A stretch of 64,000 nt of DNA. Origin: Pseudacidovorax sp. GTDB lineage: Bacteria; Pseudomonadota; Gammaproteobacteria; Burkholderiales; Burkholderiaceae_C. Both the position numbers and the translations under genes were made by a program. The stretch is from contig NZ_JAGOPN010000001.1 of NCBI RefSeq assembly GCF_017991995.1, positions 372,001-436,000 on the forward strand. The letters run 5' to 3'. Every line of letters begins with the position of its first letter. The first letter of the stretch is position 1. Under the pieces are notes generated by a model. It was not told the DNA's origin. It searched no databases and saw only the letters and a program-made list of their open reading frames with translations. Below are positions 21,522 to 36,583 of this stretch, piece after piece.

Positions 21522-22840
21522 TCAGAACACCGTGCCGTCGCTCTCGATGCGCAGCGGGGGCAGGCCATGGCGCAGGCGCTGGGCCACGGCCCGGCCGGCC
21601 GCCCAGGTGCCGCCTTCGAGGATGCAGGCCAGCGGCATCTCCTCGGCGCTGCGGCCGACGTGGCGACGCACGATGGGTGCCAGCTCATCGAGCAGTGCCA
21701 CGGTCAGGGCGCGCCATTCGACGATGAATTCGTCGCCGACCTGCCAAGTGCGTTCGAGCAGGGCCGCATCGCGCGGCACGATCACGCCGGTGTCCAGCAG
21801 CAGGCCGCCATTGCGGTACTCGGGCAGGGCGGTGAGGGCGTCCAGTCCTTCGACCTTCACGCCCGCCCACTCGAAGGGCTCGATCAGCGAATAGGTGAGC
21901 CACTGCGACAGCTTGTGGAAGGGTACCCAGCCGTGGGTGCGGCCCTCGCCGCCGACCGCGCTGTGCGCCCAGCAGTCGCCCAGGGCCAGCGCCGGCTCGC
22001 CCGGGCCGGGCAGGGCGGTGGGGTGGCGATGCAGGTAATTGGCCGAGGGCCAGATGGCCGAGAGCGAATCCAGCAGCAGCGTGAGGATGGCGTGCACCTG
22101 CACCGTCGCGGTGGGCGGGACCGCCACGCCTTCGGGCGCGATGAGCATGTCGAACAACCCGCCGGGCCGCTGCACCTCGGTGCCGAAGACGGCCGGCTGC
22201 TCGGCCAGCACCTCACCCAGGCGGCGCAGCAGCGTGACCCGGCCGTCCAGGCCGACCAGCGGGTTGTCGCTGCGCACCTGGAAGGCTTGCGCCAGACGGT
22301 CGGTCACCAGGGCACGCAGGCCGGCGGCATCGGCCTGCAAAGGGCGATCCGGGTCAGAAGAAAACAGTCCGGCCTTGAAGGCATGGAAGCTGGCCACGCC
22401 CAGGCCCTCGGAACGGGTGAAGCGCTGGTCGGACGCCGACTCGTGGTAGGCCCAGTCGGCACCGGCGCCCGCATCCAGCAGCACGCTCACCACGGCGAGA
22501 TCGATGCGCGCCTTGGCCTTCTCGCGGGGCGTCGCATGTTCGCCCAGCAGATGATCGAGTTCGGCCGCCCGGTCGACGCCGCCCGCCTCGAAATGCCGCC
22601 AGCGGCTGTGGTACGGGATCGGCCGCCACGCGTAGCGCGCCTGGGTGACCTGGGCCACTTCACGCGCCGCATCGTCCAGGCTCGTCTCGTCGCCGATGGT
22701 GAAGAAGGCCGATTCGCCGCGGCGCGCGCGGGCCAGCAGTTCGGCCGCGCGCTCGCGCACGGCGACCGTCGTGCGCAGCCAGGCGACGGCGGCCTCGGGT
22801 TGGTTGAGGTCGGTGGCGGGAAGCACGTGTTGGCTGTCCG

Positions 22841-22844
<4 letters not shown>
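21522..22844 (-). CDS. URC4/urg3 family protein (DUF1688), uracil catabolism
   Basis: 440-residue DUF1688 protein (URC4 of Lachancea kluyveri, urg3 of fission yeast). Features seen: WRPIPYHSRWRHFEAGG, AYHESASDQRFTRSEGLGVASF, DNPLVGLDGRVTLL, FHKLSQWLTYSLIEPFEWAG. The family is genetically required for uracil breakdown by the URC route; its reaction is not settled as far as I know. Its ATG overlaps the stop of the upstream URC1-like gene (ATGA), so the two are translationally coupled; upp follows 50 bp later. Confidence 0.9.
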
Positions 22845-24121
<1,277 letters not shown>

Positions 24122-24264
24122 TGCAGGCCCTCAAAAATGTCAATGTAGCGAGGGGTCGGACCGCTGGCAAGAAAAGAGGGCATGCGCCGCGTCCTCCCCC
24201 AAATAGCCGAGACGCAGGAGGGCGGACAGGCTTGGGTTACTTTCTGCAATATAGTGAAAAAGCC

Positions 24265-27966
<3,702 letters not shown>

Positions 27967-28215
27967 GGCGCGCGGCCCAGCAGCTGTGTGCGAGAGCCAG
28001 CGGTTGCCGAGGCGGTCGCAGCGACGGCCCGGCCCAGGTCGAGGGCTGGGAACTCGGCGGTCTATCCGTCCGTTAGATATGCAATGTGCGTTATGTCAAA
28101 TAACGTTGATGCCTGATGGGCAGCGATTGCGTGCCCCAGCGCGCTGGCCCTCGCTCCCCTCCTAGCCAACCTTCACCCTCATCTTCGGCTGCCCTCGGCC
28201 CAGCCGAGCGGCGCA
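27967..28215. other. intergenic region with an unassigned dyad
   Basis: Convergent gap between the hybrid kinase and the MFS terminator. No protein-coding gene recognised. A perfect 6-bp dyad CGTTAT-n5-ATAACG occurs at 28089-28105 in a locally AT-rich patch; purpose unknown. Confidence 0.35.
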
Positions 28216-28243
28216 AGAAAAAAGCGCCTCTGTGAGGCGCTTT
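28216..28243 (-). terminator. rho-independent terminator of the MFS transporter gene
   Basis: 10-bp stem AAAGCGCCTC / GAGGCGCTTT with a TGT loop (28221-28243). On the minus strand it runs into TTTTTTCTTG. It lies 49 bp beyond the MFS stop codon. Confidence 0.87.
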
Positions 28244-28291
28244 GGGTCTCTGACGATCCAAGCCGGGCGCCGAAGCGCCAGCCATGATCCC

Positions 28292-29629
28292 TCAGTCGCG
28301 GGACGACTCCAGCGTCTTGTTGATGTACAGCGCCACCAACGTGCAGATCGCGCCGGAGGCCAAATAGACGCCCAGGAACGCCAGCCCAAAATGGGCCGAC
28401 AGTCCGAGCGCGACCAGCGGCGCAAATGCGGCCCCCACCAGCCAGGCGAAATCGGAGGTCAGCGCGGCGCCGGTGTAGCGGTAGCGCGCGCTGAAGTTCG
28501 AGGTCACCGTCCCGGAGGCCTGGCCATACGACAGGCCCAGGAGCACGAAGCCGATCAGGATGAAGACGTTCTGTCCTTCGCTCGACTTGAGCAGCACCGG
28601 TGCCACGAGGCTGAACAAGCCGATCAAGGCAGCCAGGGTGCCCAGGGTGTTGCGACGACCAAAGCGGTCGGCAATCCAGCCAGAAGCCAGCACGGCCGCA
28701 GCACACAGCAGGCCGCCGATCACCTGCACGCCCAGGAAGTCGGCAATGGACTGGTCCGAATAGAGCTGAATCCACGACAGCGGAAACACCGTCACCAGGT
28801 GGAACAGCGCATAGCTGGCCAGCGCGGCGAAGGCGCCGATGAAGATGTTGTAACCCTGGGTGCGAAGCAGTTCGCCGGCGGGCGTGGGTTCGAGTTCCCG
28901 CTGTTCGAGCGCCCTCTCATACTCATGCGTGACCACCAGGCGCAGCCGGGCGAACAGCGCCACCACGTTGATGGCAAAGGCCACATAGAAGGGATAGCGC
29001 CAGCCCCAGTTCATGAAATCTTCCTGGGACAGGCTGCCGTACAGGTACATGAACAGCGCGCTGGCAACCACGAAGCCGAGCGGCGCGCCCAGCTGTCCCA
29101 GCATGGCGTACCAGCCGCGGCGGTGCGGCGGCGCGTTCATCGACAGCAGCGACGGCAGGCCGTCCCAGGAGCCGCCGGTGCCCAGCCCCTGCCCGATCCG
29201 GAACAAGGCCAGCAGCAGGATCGCCCAGCCGCCGACGACGTCATAGCCCGGCAGGAAGGCAATGCCCGCCGTGGACGTACCGAGCAGGAAGAGCGCGATG
29301 GTCAGCTTGGTGGCGCGGCCGTAGCGCTTCTGGATGCCCATCGAGACGACGGTGCCAATGGGCCGCGCGATGAAGGCCAGCGAGAAAATGGCGAACGCGT
29401 AGAGCGTGCCTTCGAGACGCTCGACGAAGGGAAAGAACAGCTGGGGAAACACCAGCGCGCAGGCGATGCCGAAGACGAAGAAGTCGAAGTACTCGGAGGA
29501 TCGCCCGATCACCACGCCGACGGCGATGTCGCCCGGGGCCACATCGTGATCGTCCGCATTGACCTGGCGAGCGTCGCGCTCGAGATCTCCAGAGTGGATT
29601 CCGGGGTGTGCCGGGCTCAGGCTGCTCAT
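28292..29629 (-). CDS. MFS transporter, metabolite:H+ symporter (MHS) type
   Basis: 445-residue 12-helix major facilitator. SSEYFDFFVFGIACALVFPQLFFP and ARPIGTVVSMGIQKRYGRATKL identify the MHS subgroup (relatives carry ketoglutarate, shikimate, proline or citrate). The motif between helices 8 and 9 is ADRFGRRNTLG. Substrate is not predictable. RBS GGGAGAC precedes the ATG. A 179-bp gap to the divergent cyo operon holds a palindrome that may serve either side. Confidence 0.88.
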   Translation of the reverse strand: MSSLSPAHPGIHSGDLERDARQVNADDHDVAPGDIAVGVVIGRSSEYFDFFVFGIACALVFPQLFFPFVERLEGTLYAFAIFSLAFIARPIGTVVSMGIQKRYGRATKLTIALFLLGTSTAGIAFLPGYDVVGGWAILLLALFRIGQGLGTGGSWDGLPSLLSMNAPPHRRGWYAMLGQLGAPLGFVVASALFMYLYGSLSQEDFMNWGWRYPFYVAFAINVVALFARLRLVVTHEYERALEQRELEPTPAGELLRTQGYNIFIGAFAALASYALFHLVTVFPLSWIQLYSDQSIADFLGVQVIGGLLCAAAVLASGWIADRFGRRNTLGTLAALIGLFSLVAPVLLKSSEGQNVFILIGFVLLGLSYGQASGTVTSNFSARYRYTGAALTSDFAWLVGAAFAPLVALGLSAHFGLAFLGVYLASGAICTLVALYINKTLESSRD

Positions 29630-29703
29630 CGAAGTCTCCCTTGTATTCGAGGAGCGCCCAGATTACCACGCGAGATTCGCAGAGCCGTCGGACAGTGTCG
29701 ATA

Positions 29704-29716
29704 GGACAAATTGTCC
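29704..29716. promoter_or_regulatory. palindrome, possible operator between MFS and cyo genes
   Basis: Perfect 13-bp palindrome GGACAAATTGTCC, centred 75 bp upstream of the MFS start and about 100 bp upstream of cyoA. It is unlike its GC-rich surroundings. No regulator can be assigned. Confidence 0.45.
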
Positions 29717-29808
29717 AATCGCCTACGCGGGCGTGCACCTCTAAAGTGCGGACTCCTGCCGCCGGTGCGCGAGGTGCCGGCCTGCTCGTTCCTTTCAGAT
29801 TCCAGCGT

Positions 29809-30807
29809 ATGCCTTCACTCAAGACCTTCCGCGCGCCAGCCCTCCTGGCCGCCACGGCGCTCCTGGCCGGTTGCAACACGGTGGTGCTCAGTCCCTCGGG
29901 GGACATCGCCTCGCAGCAGGGCCGCCTCGTGATGATCGCGACCGGGCTGATGCTGCTGATCATCATCCCGGTGATCGTGCTCACCCTGCTGTTCGCCTGG
30001 CGCTACCGTGCCGCGAACAAGGAGGCCGACTACCAGCCCGACTGGCACCACTCCACCCGCCTGGAGCTGGTCATCTGGTCGGCTCCACTGTTGATCATCA
30101 TCGCCCTGGGCGCGTTGACGTGGATCAGCACCCATACGCTGGATCCGTACCGCCCGCTCGACCGCATCGCGGCGGGCAAGCCGATGCCGGCGGACGTCAA
30201 GCCGCTGGAGATCCAGGTCGTTTCGCTGGACTGGAAATGGCTCTTCATCTATCCCGAGCAAGGCATCGCCACGGTCAATGAGGTGGCGGCGCCGGTGGAC
30301 CGGCCCATCCTCTTCAAGCTGACCTCCAGCACGACGATGAATGCCTTCTACGTGCCCGACCTGGCCGGCATGATCTACACCATGCCCGGCATGCAGACCG
30401 AGCTCAATGCCGTCATCAATAAGCCGGGTGTCTACCACGGCCTGTCCTCGCATTACAGCGGCGCCGGCTTCTCGGGCATGACCTTCAAGTTCCACGGCGT
30501 CTCCAACGAGGACTTCGCCAAGTGGGTGGCCGATGCCAAGTCCGGCAGCCAGAGCCTGACGCGCGCCGTCTACAACGACCTGGCCAAGCCCAGCGAGCGC
30601 AATCCCGTGCAGCGCTTCGCTTCCGTCGACCCCGACCTGTACTCGCGCGTGCTCAACCTGTGCACCGTGGACGGTCAGCGCTGCATGCACCAGGTGATGG
30701 CCCAGGACGCGTTGCGCGGCCGCACCAAGGCCGGCGAGGCCGCCGTCGCTGCGCTGATGCCGCAGCAGATCTGCACGCCCAACCAACCGGTCGACCTGCT
30801 CAACTGA
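29809..30807 (+). CDS. cyoA: cytochrome bo-type ubiquinol oxidase subunit II
   Basis: 332-residue lipoprotein subunit: signal peptide with lipobox LLAGCN, two membrane helices (about 40-65 and 85-110), then a periplasmic cupredoxin-like domain. The CuA ligands of cytochrome c oxidases are absent, as expected for a quinol oxidase ([28 protein letters not shown]). First gene of cyoABCD-surf1-regBA. The ATG was chosen because the lipoprotein signal starts there. Confidence 0.95.
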   Translation: MPSLKTFRAPALLAATALLAGCNTVVLSPSGDIASQQGRLVMIATGLMLLIIIPVIVLTLLFAWRYRAANKEADYQPDWHHSTRLELVIWSAPLLIIIALGALTWISTHTLDPYRPLDRIAAGKPMPADVKPLEIQVVSLDWKWLFIYPEQGIATVNEVAAPVDRPILFKLTSSTTMNAFYVPDLAGMIYTMPGMQTELNAVINKPGVYHGLSSHYSGAGFSGMTFKFHGVSNEDFAKWVADAKSGSQSLTRAVYNDLAKPSERNPVQRFASVDPDLYSRVLNLCTVDGQRCMHQVMAQDALRGRTKAGEAAVAALMPQQICTPNQPVDLLN

Positions 30808-30862
30808 GGACGCCGCCCTCCCCGGCCCGCATCCCGGCACCCATTCGAAGAAACGAAGCCCT

Positions 30863-32866
30863 ATGACTGAACCTTCTACCGCCGCGCCCCACTGGCTGCT
30901 GGGGCGGCTGACCTGGGAATCCGTTCCCATGGCGCACGAGCCGATCGTGCTGTGGACCTTCATCGCCGTCGCGCTCGGCGGCCTTGCCGTGCTCGCGCTG
31001 CTCACCAAGTTCCGGCTGTGGGGTCCGCTGTGGCGCGACTGGTTCTGCAGCATCGACCACAAGAAGATCGGGATCATGTACATGATCCTGGGCATCGTGA
31101 TGCTGCTGCGCGGCTTTGCCGACGCGCTGATGATGCGTCTGCAGCAGGCCGTGGCCTTCGGCGACAACATGGGCTATCTGCCGCCACACCATTACGACCA
31201 GATCTTCACGGCGCACGGCGTCATCATGATCTTCTTCGTGGCGATGCCGCTGGTCACGGGCCTGATGAACTACCTCGTGCCGCTGCAGATCGGCGCGCGC
31301 GACGTGGCCTTCCCCTTCCTGAACAACTTCAGCTTCTGGATGACCACCGGCGGCGCCGTGCTGGTGATGCTGTCGCTGTTCCTGGGCGAGTTCTCCACCG
31401 CCGGCTGGCTGGCCCTGTCGACGCTGGGCAACCAGAACCCGGGGGTGGGCCTGGACTACTACATCTGGGCGCTGCAGATCGCGGGGGTGGGCACCACGCT
31501 CTCGGGCATCAACCTGCTGGTGACCATCGTCAAGATGCGCGCCCCCGGCATGGGCCTGATGAAGATGCCCGTCTTCACCTGGACCTCGCTGTGCACCAAC
31601 GCGCTGATCGTGGCCTCCTTCCCGGTGCTGACGGCCGCCCTGGTGCTGATGTCGCTCGACCGTTATGTCGGCACGAACTTCTTCACCAACGTGTCGGGCG
31701 GCAACCCGATGCTGTACGTCAACCTGATCTGGATCTGGGGCCACCCCGAGGTCTACATCCTGGTGCTGCCGGCCTTCGGCGTGTTCTCCGAGGTGGTGGC
31801 CACCTTCTCGGGCAAGCGCCTGTTCGGCTACACGTCGATGGTCTACGCCACGGTCTGTATCACCATCCTCTCGTACATCGTGTGGCTGCACCACTTCTTC
31901 ACGATGGGCTCCGGCGCGAGCGTGAATGCCTTCTTCGGCATCACGACGATGATCATCTCGATCCCGACGGGCGCGAAGATCTTCAACTGGCTCTTCACCA
32001 TGTACCGCGGCCGCATCCGCTTCGAGCCGCCCATGCTGTGGACCGTCGGCTTCATGTGCACCTTCGCCATTGGTGGCATGACCGGCGTCCTGCTGGCCGT
32101 GCCCCCGGCCGACTTCGTGCTGCACAACAGCCTGTTCCTGATCGCCCACTTCCACAACGTGATCATCGGCGGCGTGGTGTTCGCCATGTTCGCCGGCATC
32201 AACTACTGGTTCCCCAAGGCCTTCGGCTACAAGCTCGACGCCTTCTGGGGCAAGTGCTCGTTCTGGTTCTGGCTGGTAGGCTTCTACGTGGCGTTCATGC
32301 CGCTGTACGTGCTCGGCCTGATGGGCGTGACGCGTCGCGTCAACCATTTCGAGGACCCGTCGCTGCAGATCTGGTTCCAGGTCGCGGCTCTGGGCGCCGT
32401 GCTGATCGCCTGCGGCATCGCCTGCTTCCTGATCCAGCTGGGAGTGAGCTACCTGCGCCGCGAGCAGCTGCGTGACCACACGGGCGACCCGTGGAACGGC
32501 CGCACGCTGGAGTGGGCCACTTCCTCGCCCCCGCCCCAGTACAACTTCGCCTTCACGCCCGTGGTGCACGAGGTCGATGCCTGGTGGGACATGAAGCAGA
32601 ACGGCTACAAGCGCCCGCTCGGCGGCTTCAAGCCGATCCACATGCCCGCCAACACCGGCGCCGGCGTGGTGATCTCGGTGTTCTCGGTGATCTGCGGCTT
32701 CGCACTCATCTGGCACATGTGGCCGCTGGCTGCCGCGTCGTTCGCGGCGACGATCCTGGCGTCGATCATCCACACCTTCAACTACAAGCGCGACTACCAC
32801 ATCCCGGCCGAGGAAGTCTCGGCCGCCGAGAACGCGCGCACCCAACTGCTGGCCCGTCATGTCTGA
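30863..32866 (+). CDS. cyoB: cytochrome bo-type ubiquinol oxidase subunit I
   Basis: 667-residue heme-copper oxidase core. It carries the low-spin heme histidine in [11 protein letters not shown], the copper-B/cross-linked His-Tyr WGHPEVYIL, the HH pair [11 protein letters not shown], the K-channel region and the heme ligands HFHNVIIGG. Length matches the E. coli subunit (663). It reduces O2 to water and pumps protons. It ends overlapping cyoC by 8 bp. Confidence 0.97.
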   Translation: MTEPSTAAPHWLLGRLTWESVPMAHEPIVLWTFIAVALGGLAVLALLTKFRLWGPLWRDWFCSIDHKKIGIMYMILGIVMLLRGFADALMMRLQQAVAFGDNMGYLPPHHYDQIFTAHGVIMIFFVAMPLVTGLMNYLVPLQIGARDVAFPFLNNFSFWMTTGGAVLVMLSLFLGEFSTAGWLALSTLGNQNPGVGLDYYIWALQIAGVGTTLSGINLLVTIVKMRAPGMGLMKMPVFTWTSLCTNALIVASFPVLTAALVLMSLDRYVGTNFFTNVSGGNPMLYVNLIWIWGHPEVYILVLPAFGVFSEVVATFSGKRLFGYTSMVYATVCITILSYIVWLHHFFTMGSGASVNAFFGITTMIISIPTGAKIFNWLFTMYRGRIRFEPPMLWTVGFMCTFAIGGMTGVLLAVPPADFVLHNSLFLIAHFHNVIIGGVVFAMFAGINYWFPKAFGYKLDAFWGKCSFWFWLVGFYVAFMPLYVLGLMGVTRRVNHFEDPSLQIWFQVAALGAVLIACGIACFLIQLGVSYLRREQLRDHTGDPWNGRTLEWATSSPPPQYNFAFTPVVHEVDAWWDMKQNGYKRPLGGFKPIHMPANTGAGVVISVFSVICGFALIWHMWPLAAASFAATILASIIHTFNYKRDYHIPAEEVSAAENARTQLLARHV

Positions 32867-33491
32867 TCTCGCCTACGCCACCGGCACCGCCGGCGACACC
32901 ACCGACCGCGCCTACCACCTGGCGGACGAGCCGCATCCGGAGAACGGCACCTCGCTGGGCTTCTGGCTCTACCTGATGAGCGACTGCCTGATCTTCGCGG
33001 CGCTCTTCGCGACCTATGGCGTGCTCGGCCGCAGCTATGCGGGCGGCCCCAGCGGCGCCGAACTGTTCGACCTGAAGCTGGTGGCCATCAACACGGCCTT
33101 CCTGCTGCTGTCGTCGATCACCTTCGGCTTTGCCATGCTGCAGAAGCAGCAGAACAAGGTGGGCGGCACGCTGGGCTGGCTGGCCATCACCGGCATCTTC
33201 GGCCTGTGCTTCCTGGGCGTGGAGCTCTACGAGTTCCACCACCTGATCCATGAAGGCGCCACGCCGCAGAGCAGCGCCTTCCTGTCGGCCTTCTTTGCGC
33301 TGGTCGGCACCCACGGCCTGCACGTGACCTTCGGCTCGATCTGGATGGTCGTGCTGATGATCCAGATCTCCAAGCACGGCCTGATCCACGAGAACAAGCG
33401 CCGCCTGATGTGCCTGTCGATGTTCTGGCACTTTCTGGACGTCGTGTGGATCGGCGTCTTCACCTTCGTCTACCTGATGGGAGTGCTGTGA
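32859..33491 (+). CDS. cyoC: cytochrome bo-type ubiquinol oxidase subunit III
   Basis: 210-residue, five-helix subunit: [52 protein letters not shown] and [21 protein letters not shown] are typical. It overlaps cyoB by 8 bp and cyoD by one base (TGATG), so coupled translation is expected. Confidence 0.96.
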   Translation: MSDLAYATGTAGDTTDRAYHLADEPHPENGTSLGFWLYLMSDCLIFAALFATYGVLGRSYAGGPSGAELFDLKLVAINTAFLLLSSITFGFAMLQKQQNKVGGTLGWLAITGIFGLCFLGVELYEFHHLIHEGATPQSSAFLSAFFALVGTHGLHVTFGSIWMVVLMIQISKHGLIHENKRRLMCLSMFWHFLDVVWIGVFTFVYLMGVL

Positions 33492-33910
33492 TGAGTACCC
33501 ATGCAACCCACGCCGCGCACGCCGGCCATGCCCACGACGATCACCATCATGACGACCACCACGGCGACGTGGGGCCGCACAGCACCTTCTCGGGCTACAT
33601 GATCGGTTTCGTGCTGTCCATCGTGCTCACCGCCATTCCCTTCTGGCTGGTGATGAACGACGTGATCAGCAGCCGCAACACGGCCGTCATCGTGCTGGGC
33701 GCCTTCGCGGTCGTCCAGATCCTCGTGCACATGGTCTTCTTCCTGCACATGAACGGCAAGGTCGAAGGCGGCTGGACCCTGCTGTCCACCATCTTCACCG
33801 TCGTGTTCGTGGCCATTGCCATCGCGGGCACGCTGTGGGTCATGTTCCACATGAACACGAACATGATGCCGGCGCACGAGATGCAGCAGCACATCCAGCG
33901 CGCGCAATGA
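33491..33910 (+). CDS. cyoD: cytochrome bo-type ubiquinol oxidase subunit IV, His-rich N terminus
   Basis: 139 residues, about 30 longer than E. coli CyoD (109). Three membrane helices follow SGYMIGFVLSIVLTAIPF. The extra N terminus carries 11 histidines in residues 4-30, with HH-DD-HH runs, which may bind copper or another metal. The stop overlaps the SURF1 start as ATGA. Confidence 0.93.
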   Translation: MSTHATHAAHAGHAHDDHHHDDHHGDVGPHSTFSGYMIGFVLSIVLTAIPFWLVMNDVISSRNTAVIVLGAFAVVQILVHMVFFLHMNGKVEGGWTLLSTIFTVVFVAIAIAGTLWVMFHMNTNMMPAHEMQQHIQRAQ

Positions 33911-34656
33911 CGCAGCGGCGCCGCGGTCGGGTCCTCGTGCCTGCCGCGGCACTTTTTTTTGTGCTCCTGTTGGCCCTGGGCACCTGGCAGGTCCAGCGCC
34001 TGGCGTGGAAGCGCGAGCTGATCGCACGGGTCGATGCCCGAGTGACGGCAACGCCGATCGACGCACCGGCGCGCGCCGCTTGGCCGTCCGTCACGGCCGA
34101 CAGCGCGGAATACCAGCACGTGACGCTGCAGGGCCGCTTCCTGACGGACAAGGCGGCACTGGTGCAGGCCACCACCGATCTGGGCGCAGGCTTCTGGCTG
34201 CTGACGCCCCTCGCGCGGCCGGACGGCAGCTTCGTGTGGGTCAACTGCGGCTTCCTGCCCCCACAGGCGCGTGAGCCCTCGGCCCGCGGCCGGGCCGATC
34301 CGACCGGCACCGTCAATGTGGTGGGCCTGCTGCGCATCACCGAGCCCAAGGGCGCCTTCCTGCGGCACAACGATCCCGGTGCCGATCGCTGGTATTCGCG
34401 CGACATCGCCGCCCTCACGGCGGCGCGCGGTTTGCCGGCCGGCGACACCGCCCCCTATTTCGTGGACGCCGCACGTGACCCGGCCCAGGCCGAGGGCACC
34501 TGGCCCGTGGGCGGCCTGACCGTCATCCGCTTTCCCAACAACCACCTGATGTACGCCATCACCTGGTACGGCATGGCCCTGCTGCTGGTGGTGGGCATGG
34601 CCTATGCCTGGCGCCGAGGCGCCCTGGAGCCGGACGACGACAATCCCGCGCGATGA
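33907..34656 (+). CDS. SURF1 family oxidase assembly protein
   Basis: 249-residue SURF1 protein with one helix at each end (about 8-28 and 217-236). Conserved GTWQVQRLAWK and the C-terminal HLMYAITWYGMAL are seen. SURF1 assists heme insertion during heme-copper oxidase assembly, fitting its place after cyoD. Coupled at both ends by ATGA overlaps. Confidence 0.92.
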   Translation: MTQRRRGRVLVPAAALFFVLLLALGTWQVQRLAWKRELIARVDARVTATPIDAPARAAWPSVTADSAEYQHVTLQGRFLTDKAALVQATTDLGAGFWLLTPLARPDGSFVWVNCGFLPPQAREPSARGRADPTGTVNVVGLLRITEPKGAFLRHNDPGADRWYSRDIAALTAARGLPAGDTAPYFVDAARDPAQAEGTWPVGGLTVIRFPNNHLMYAITWYGMALLLVVGMAYAWRRGALEPDDDNPAR

Positions 34657-36005
34657 GCGCCAGCCCTCCCGACTCCCCTGCCCTGCTTGCCGCGCGCGCC
34701 CAGGTGCGGGCCCAGGCCGCGCGCGGCCTCGACTCGGCCACCGGCCGCAAGAACCTGCACCAGCTGATCCAGTTGCGCTGGATCGCCGCCTTTGGCCAGA
34801 TCGTGACCATCGAGGTCGCGCACTACGGCCTGCGGCTGCCCATTCCGCTGGAGCCCATGCTGGCCGTGCTGGCGGGCCTGCTGGCCTTCAACGTGCTGAG
34901 CCTGCTGCGCTGGCGCACCGGGCGCCGCGTCACCAACGGCGAGCTGTTCCTGGGCCTGATGGTGGACGTGGGCACGCTCACGGCGCAGCTGCACCTGAGC
35001 GGCGGCATCAGCAACCCTTTCGTCTACCTCTACCTGTTGCAGGTCACCCTGGGCGCCGTGCTGCTGCGGGCCTGGGCCGTGTGGACCATGGTGGCCGTGG
35101 CCATCGGCTGCGTCGCCGGCCTGGCGATCTTCAGCCGGCCGCTGCCGGTGGCGCTGGAGGCGCACCGTGGCCTGGCCAGTCCCTACCTGGCGGGCTTGCT
35201 GATCTGCTTCGCCCTCAACGCCGTACTGCTGGTGGTGTTCATCACCCGCATCGGCCAGAACCTGCGCGAGCGCGACGCCCGCCTGGCCGCCCTGCGCCAG
35301 CGAGCGGCCGAAGAGGAACACATCGTTCGCATGGGCCTGCTGGCCTCGGGCGCGGCGCATGAATTGGGTACCCCCCTGGCCACGCTGGCCGTGATCCTGG
35401 GCGACTGGCAGCACCTGCCGCACTTCAATTCCGACCCCGAACTGCTGCAGGACGTGACGGAGATGCAGACGCAGGTGCTGCGCTGCAAGTCCATCGTGAG
35501 CGGCATCCTTCTGTCGGCGGGCGAGACGCGGGGCGAGTCCTCGGCCATGACCACCGTCTGCCGCTTCCTCGACGACCTGGTGGCCGACTGGCGCTCCACA
35601 CGCTCGGGCACGGTGCTGCTCTACAGCAACCGCTTTGGGCACGATCTGCCCATGGTCTCGGACTCCGCCATCGCGCAGATGATCTGCAACGTGCTGGACA
35701 ATGCCCGCGAGGCCTCGCCCCAGCGTATCCATCTCCATGTGGGCCGCGATGACGACACGCTGGTGCTCGAAGTCTTCGACGAAGGCCCGGGCTTTCGCGC
35801 CGACATGCTCACGCGCCTGGGCACGCCCTACCAGTCGACCAAGGGGCGTCCAGGCAGTGGCCTTGGCCTCTTCCTCGTCGTGAATGTCGCGCGCACCCTG
35901 GGCGGTCAGGTGGAGGCTGCCAACCGTGCCGAGGGCGGTGCGCTGGTGCGCATCACGCTGCCGCTGGCCGCCGTCACGCTTGCCACCAGAGATCCGACCG
36001 AATGA
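34653..36005 (+). CDS. regB: redox/quinone-sensing histidine kinase, RegB/PrrB/ActS type
   Basis: 450 residues: about six membrane helices, then HisKA and HATPase domains. The RegB ubiquinone motif GGxxNPF is present as GGISNPF (117-123) in a loop. The phospho-acceptor is His236 in SGAAHELGTPLATL, the RegB-type H box. Cys278, 42 residues on, fits the redox-active cysteine of RegB (40 residues after the His in Rhodobacter). ATGA overlaps tie it to the SURF1 gene before and the regulator after. Confidence 0.92.
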   Translation: MSASPPDSPALLAARAQVRAQAARGLDSATGRKNLHQLIQLRWIAAFGQIVTIEVAHYGLRLPIPLEPMLAVLAGLLAFNVLSLLRWRTGRRVTNGELFLGLMVDVGTLTAQLHLSGGISNPFVYLYLLQVTLGAVLLRAWAVWTMVAVAIGCVAGLAIFSRPLPVALEAHRGLASPYLAGLLICFALNAVLLVVFITRIGQNLRERDARLAALRQRAAEEEHIVRMGLLASGAAHELGTPLATLAVILGDWQHLPHFNSDPELLQDVTEMQTQVLRCKSIVSGILLSAGETRGESSAMTTVCRFLDDLVADWRSTRSGTVLLYSNRFGHDLPMVSDSAIAQMICNVLDNAREASPQRIHLHVGRDDDTLVLEVFDEGPGFRADMLTRLGTPYQSTKGRPGSGLGLFLVVNVARTLGGQVEAANRAEGGALVRITLPLAAVTLATRDPTE

Positions 36006-36565
36006 CCGACCTGCTGCTGTCCGATGCTGATGCCGACGCCCGGCAACTGCTGATCGTGGAAGACGACGATGCCTTTGCACGCACGCTCGCCCGGTCCTTC
36101 GAGCGACGTGGCTACGAGGTGCTGCGCGCCGGCGGCCTCGAGGAGGTGAATGCGCTGCTGGAGGCCGAGTCGCCCACGCACGCGGTGGTCGACCTCAAGC
36201 TGCAGGGCGAGGCCTCGGGCTTGGCCTGTGTGCAGGCCCTGCATGCGCATGATCCGGAAATGCTGATCGTCGTGCTCACCGGCTTTGCCAGCATCGCCAC
36301 CGCGGTGGAAGCGATCAAGCTGGGCGCCTGCCACTACCTGGCCAAACCGTCCAACACCGACGACATTGAGGAGGCCTTCGGCCGCGCTGAAGGCAGCACC
36401 GATGTCGAACTCACCCAGCGCGCCAGCTCGATCAAGACGCTGGAATGGGAGCGCATCCACGAAACGCTGGCCGAGACCGGCTTCAACATCTCCGAGACCG
36501 CGCGCCGCCTGGGCATGCACCGCCGCACCCTGGCGCGCAAGCTGGGCAAGCAGCAGGTCAAGTAG
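36002..36565 (+). CDS. regA: response regulator, RegA/PrrA/ActR type
   Basis: 187 residues: receiver with Asp64 (VVDLKLQG), LTGFASIATAVEAIKLGA and YLAKP, a linker, and a Fis-type helix-turn-helix (ISETARRLGMHRRTLARKL). It is the cognate partner of the kinase whose stop it overlaps (ATGA). RegA proteins control respiratory oxidases, photosynthesis or nitrogen fixation; here the genes sharing the operon encode a quinol oxidase. 18 bp separate it from the convergent Ser/Thr kinase gene, with no obvious terminator. Confidence 0.93.
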   Translation: MTDLLLSDADADARQLLIVEDDDAFARTLARSFERRGYEVLRAGGLEEVNALLEAESPTHAVVDLKLQGEASGLACVQALHAHDPEMLIVVLTGFASIATAVEAIKLGACHYLAKPSNTDDIEEAFGRAEGSTDVELTQRASSIKTLEWERIHETLAETGFNISETARRLGMHRRTLARKLGKQQVK

Positions 36566-36583
36566 GCGCGTCGTCGAAGCGCC

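Noticed and set aside
24138-24143. TTGACA as the -35 of the URC1 operon
   Set aside because: It lies only about 16 bp before the start codon, leaving no room for a -10 and leader.
30800-32860. 686-codon minus-strand open frame, His/Gln/Glu-rich, opposite cyoB
   Set aside because: Composition typical of antisense to a membrane protein gene; cyoB is unmistakable.
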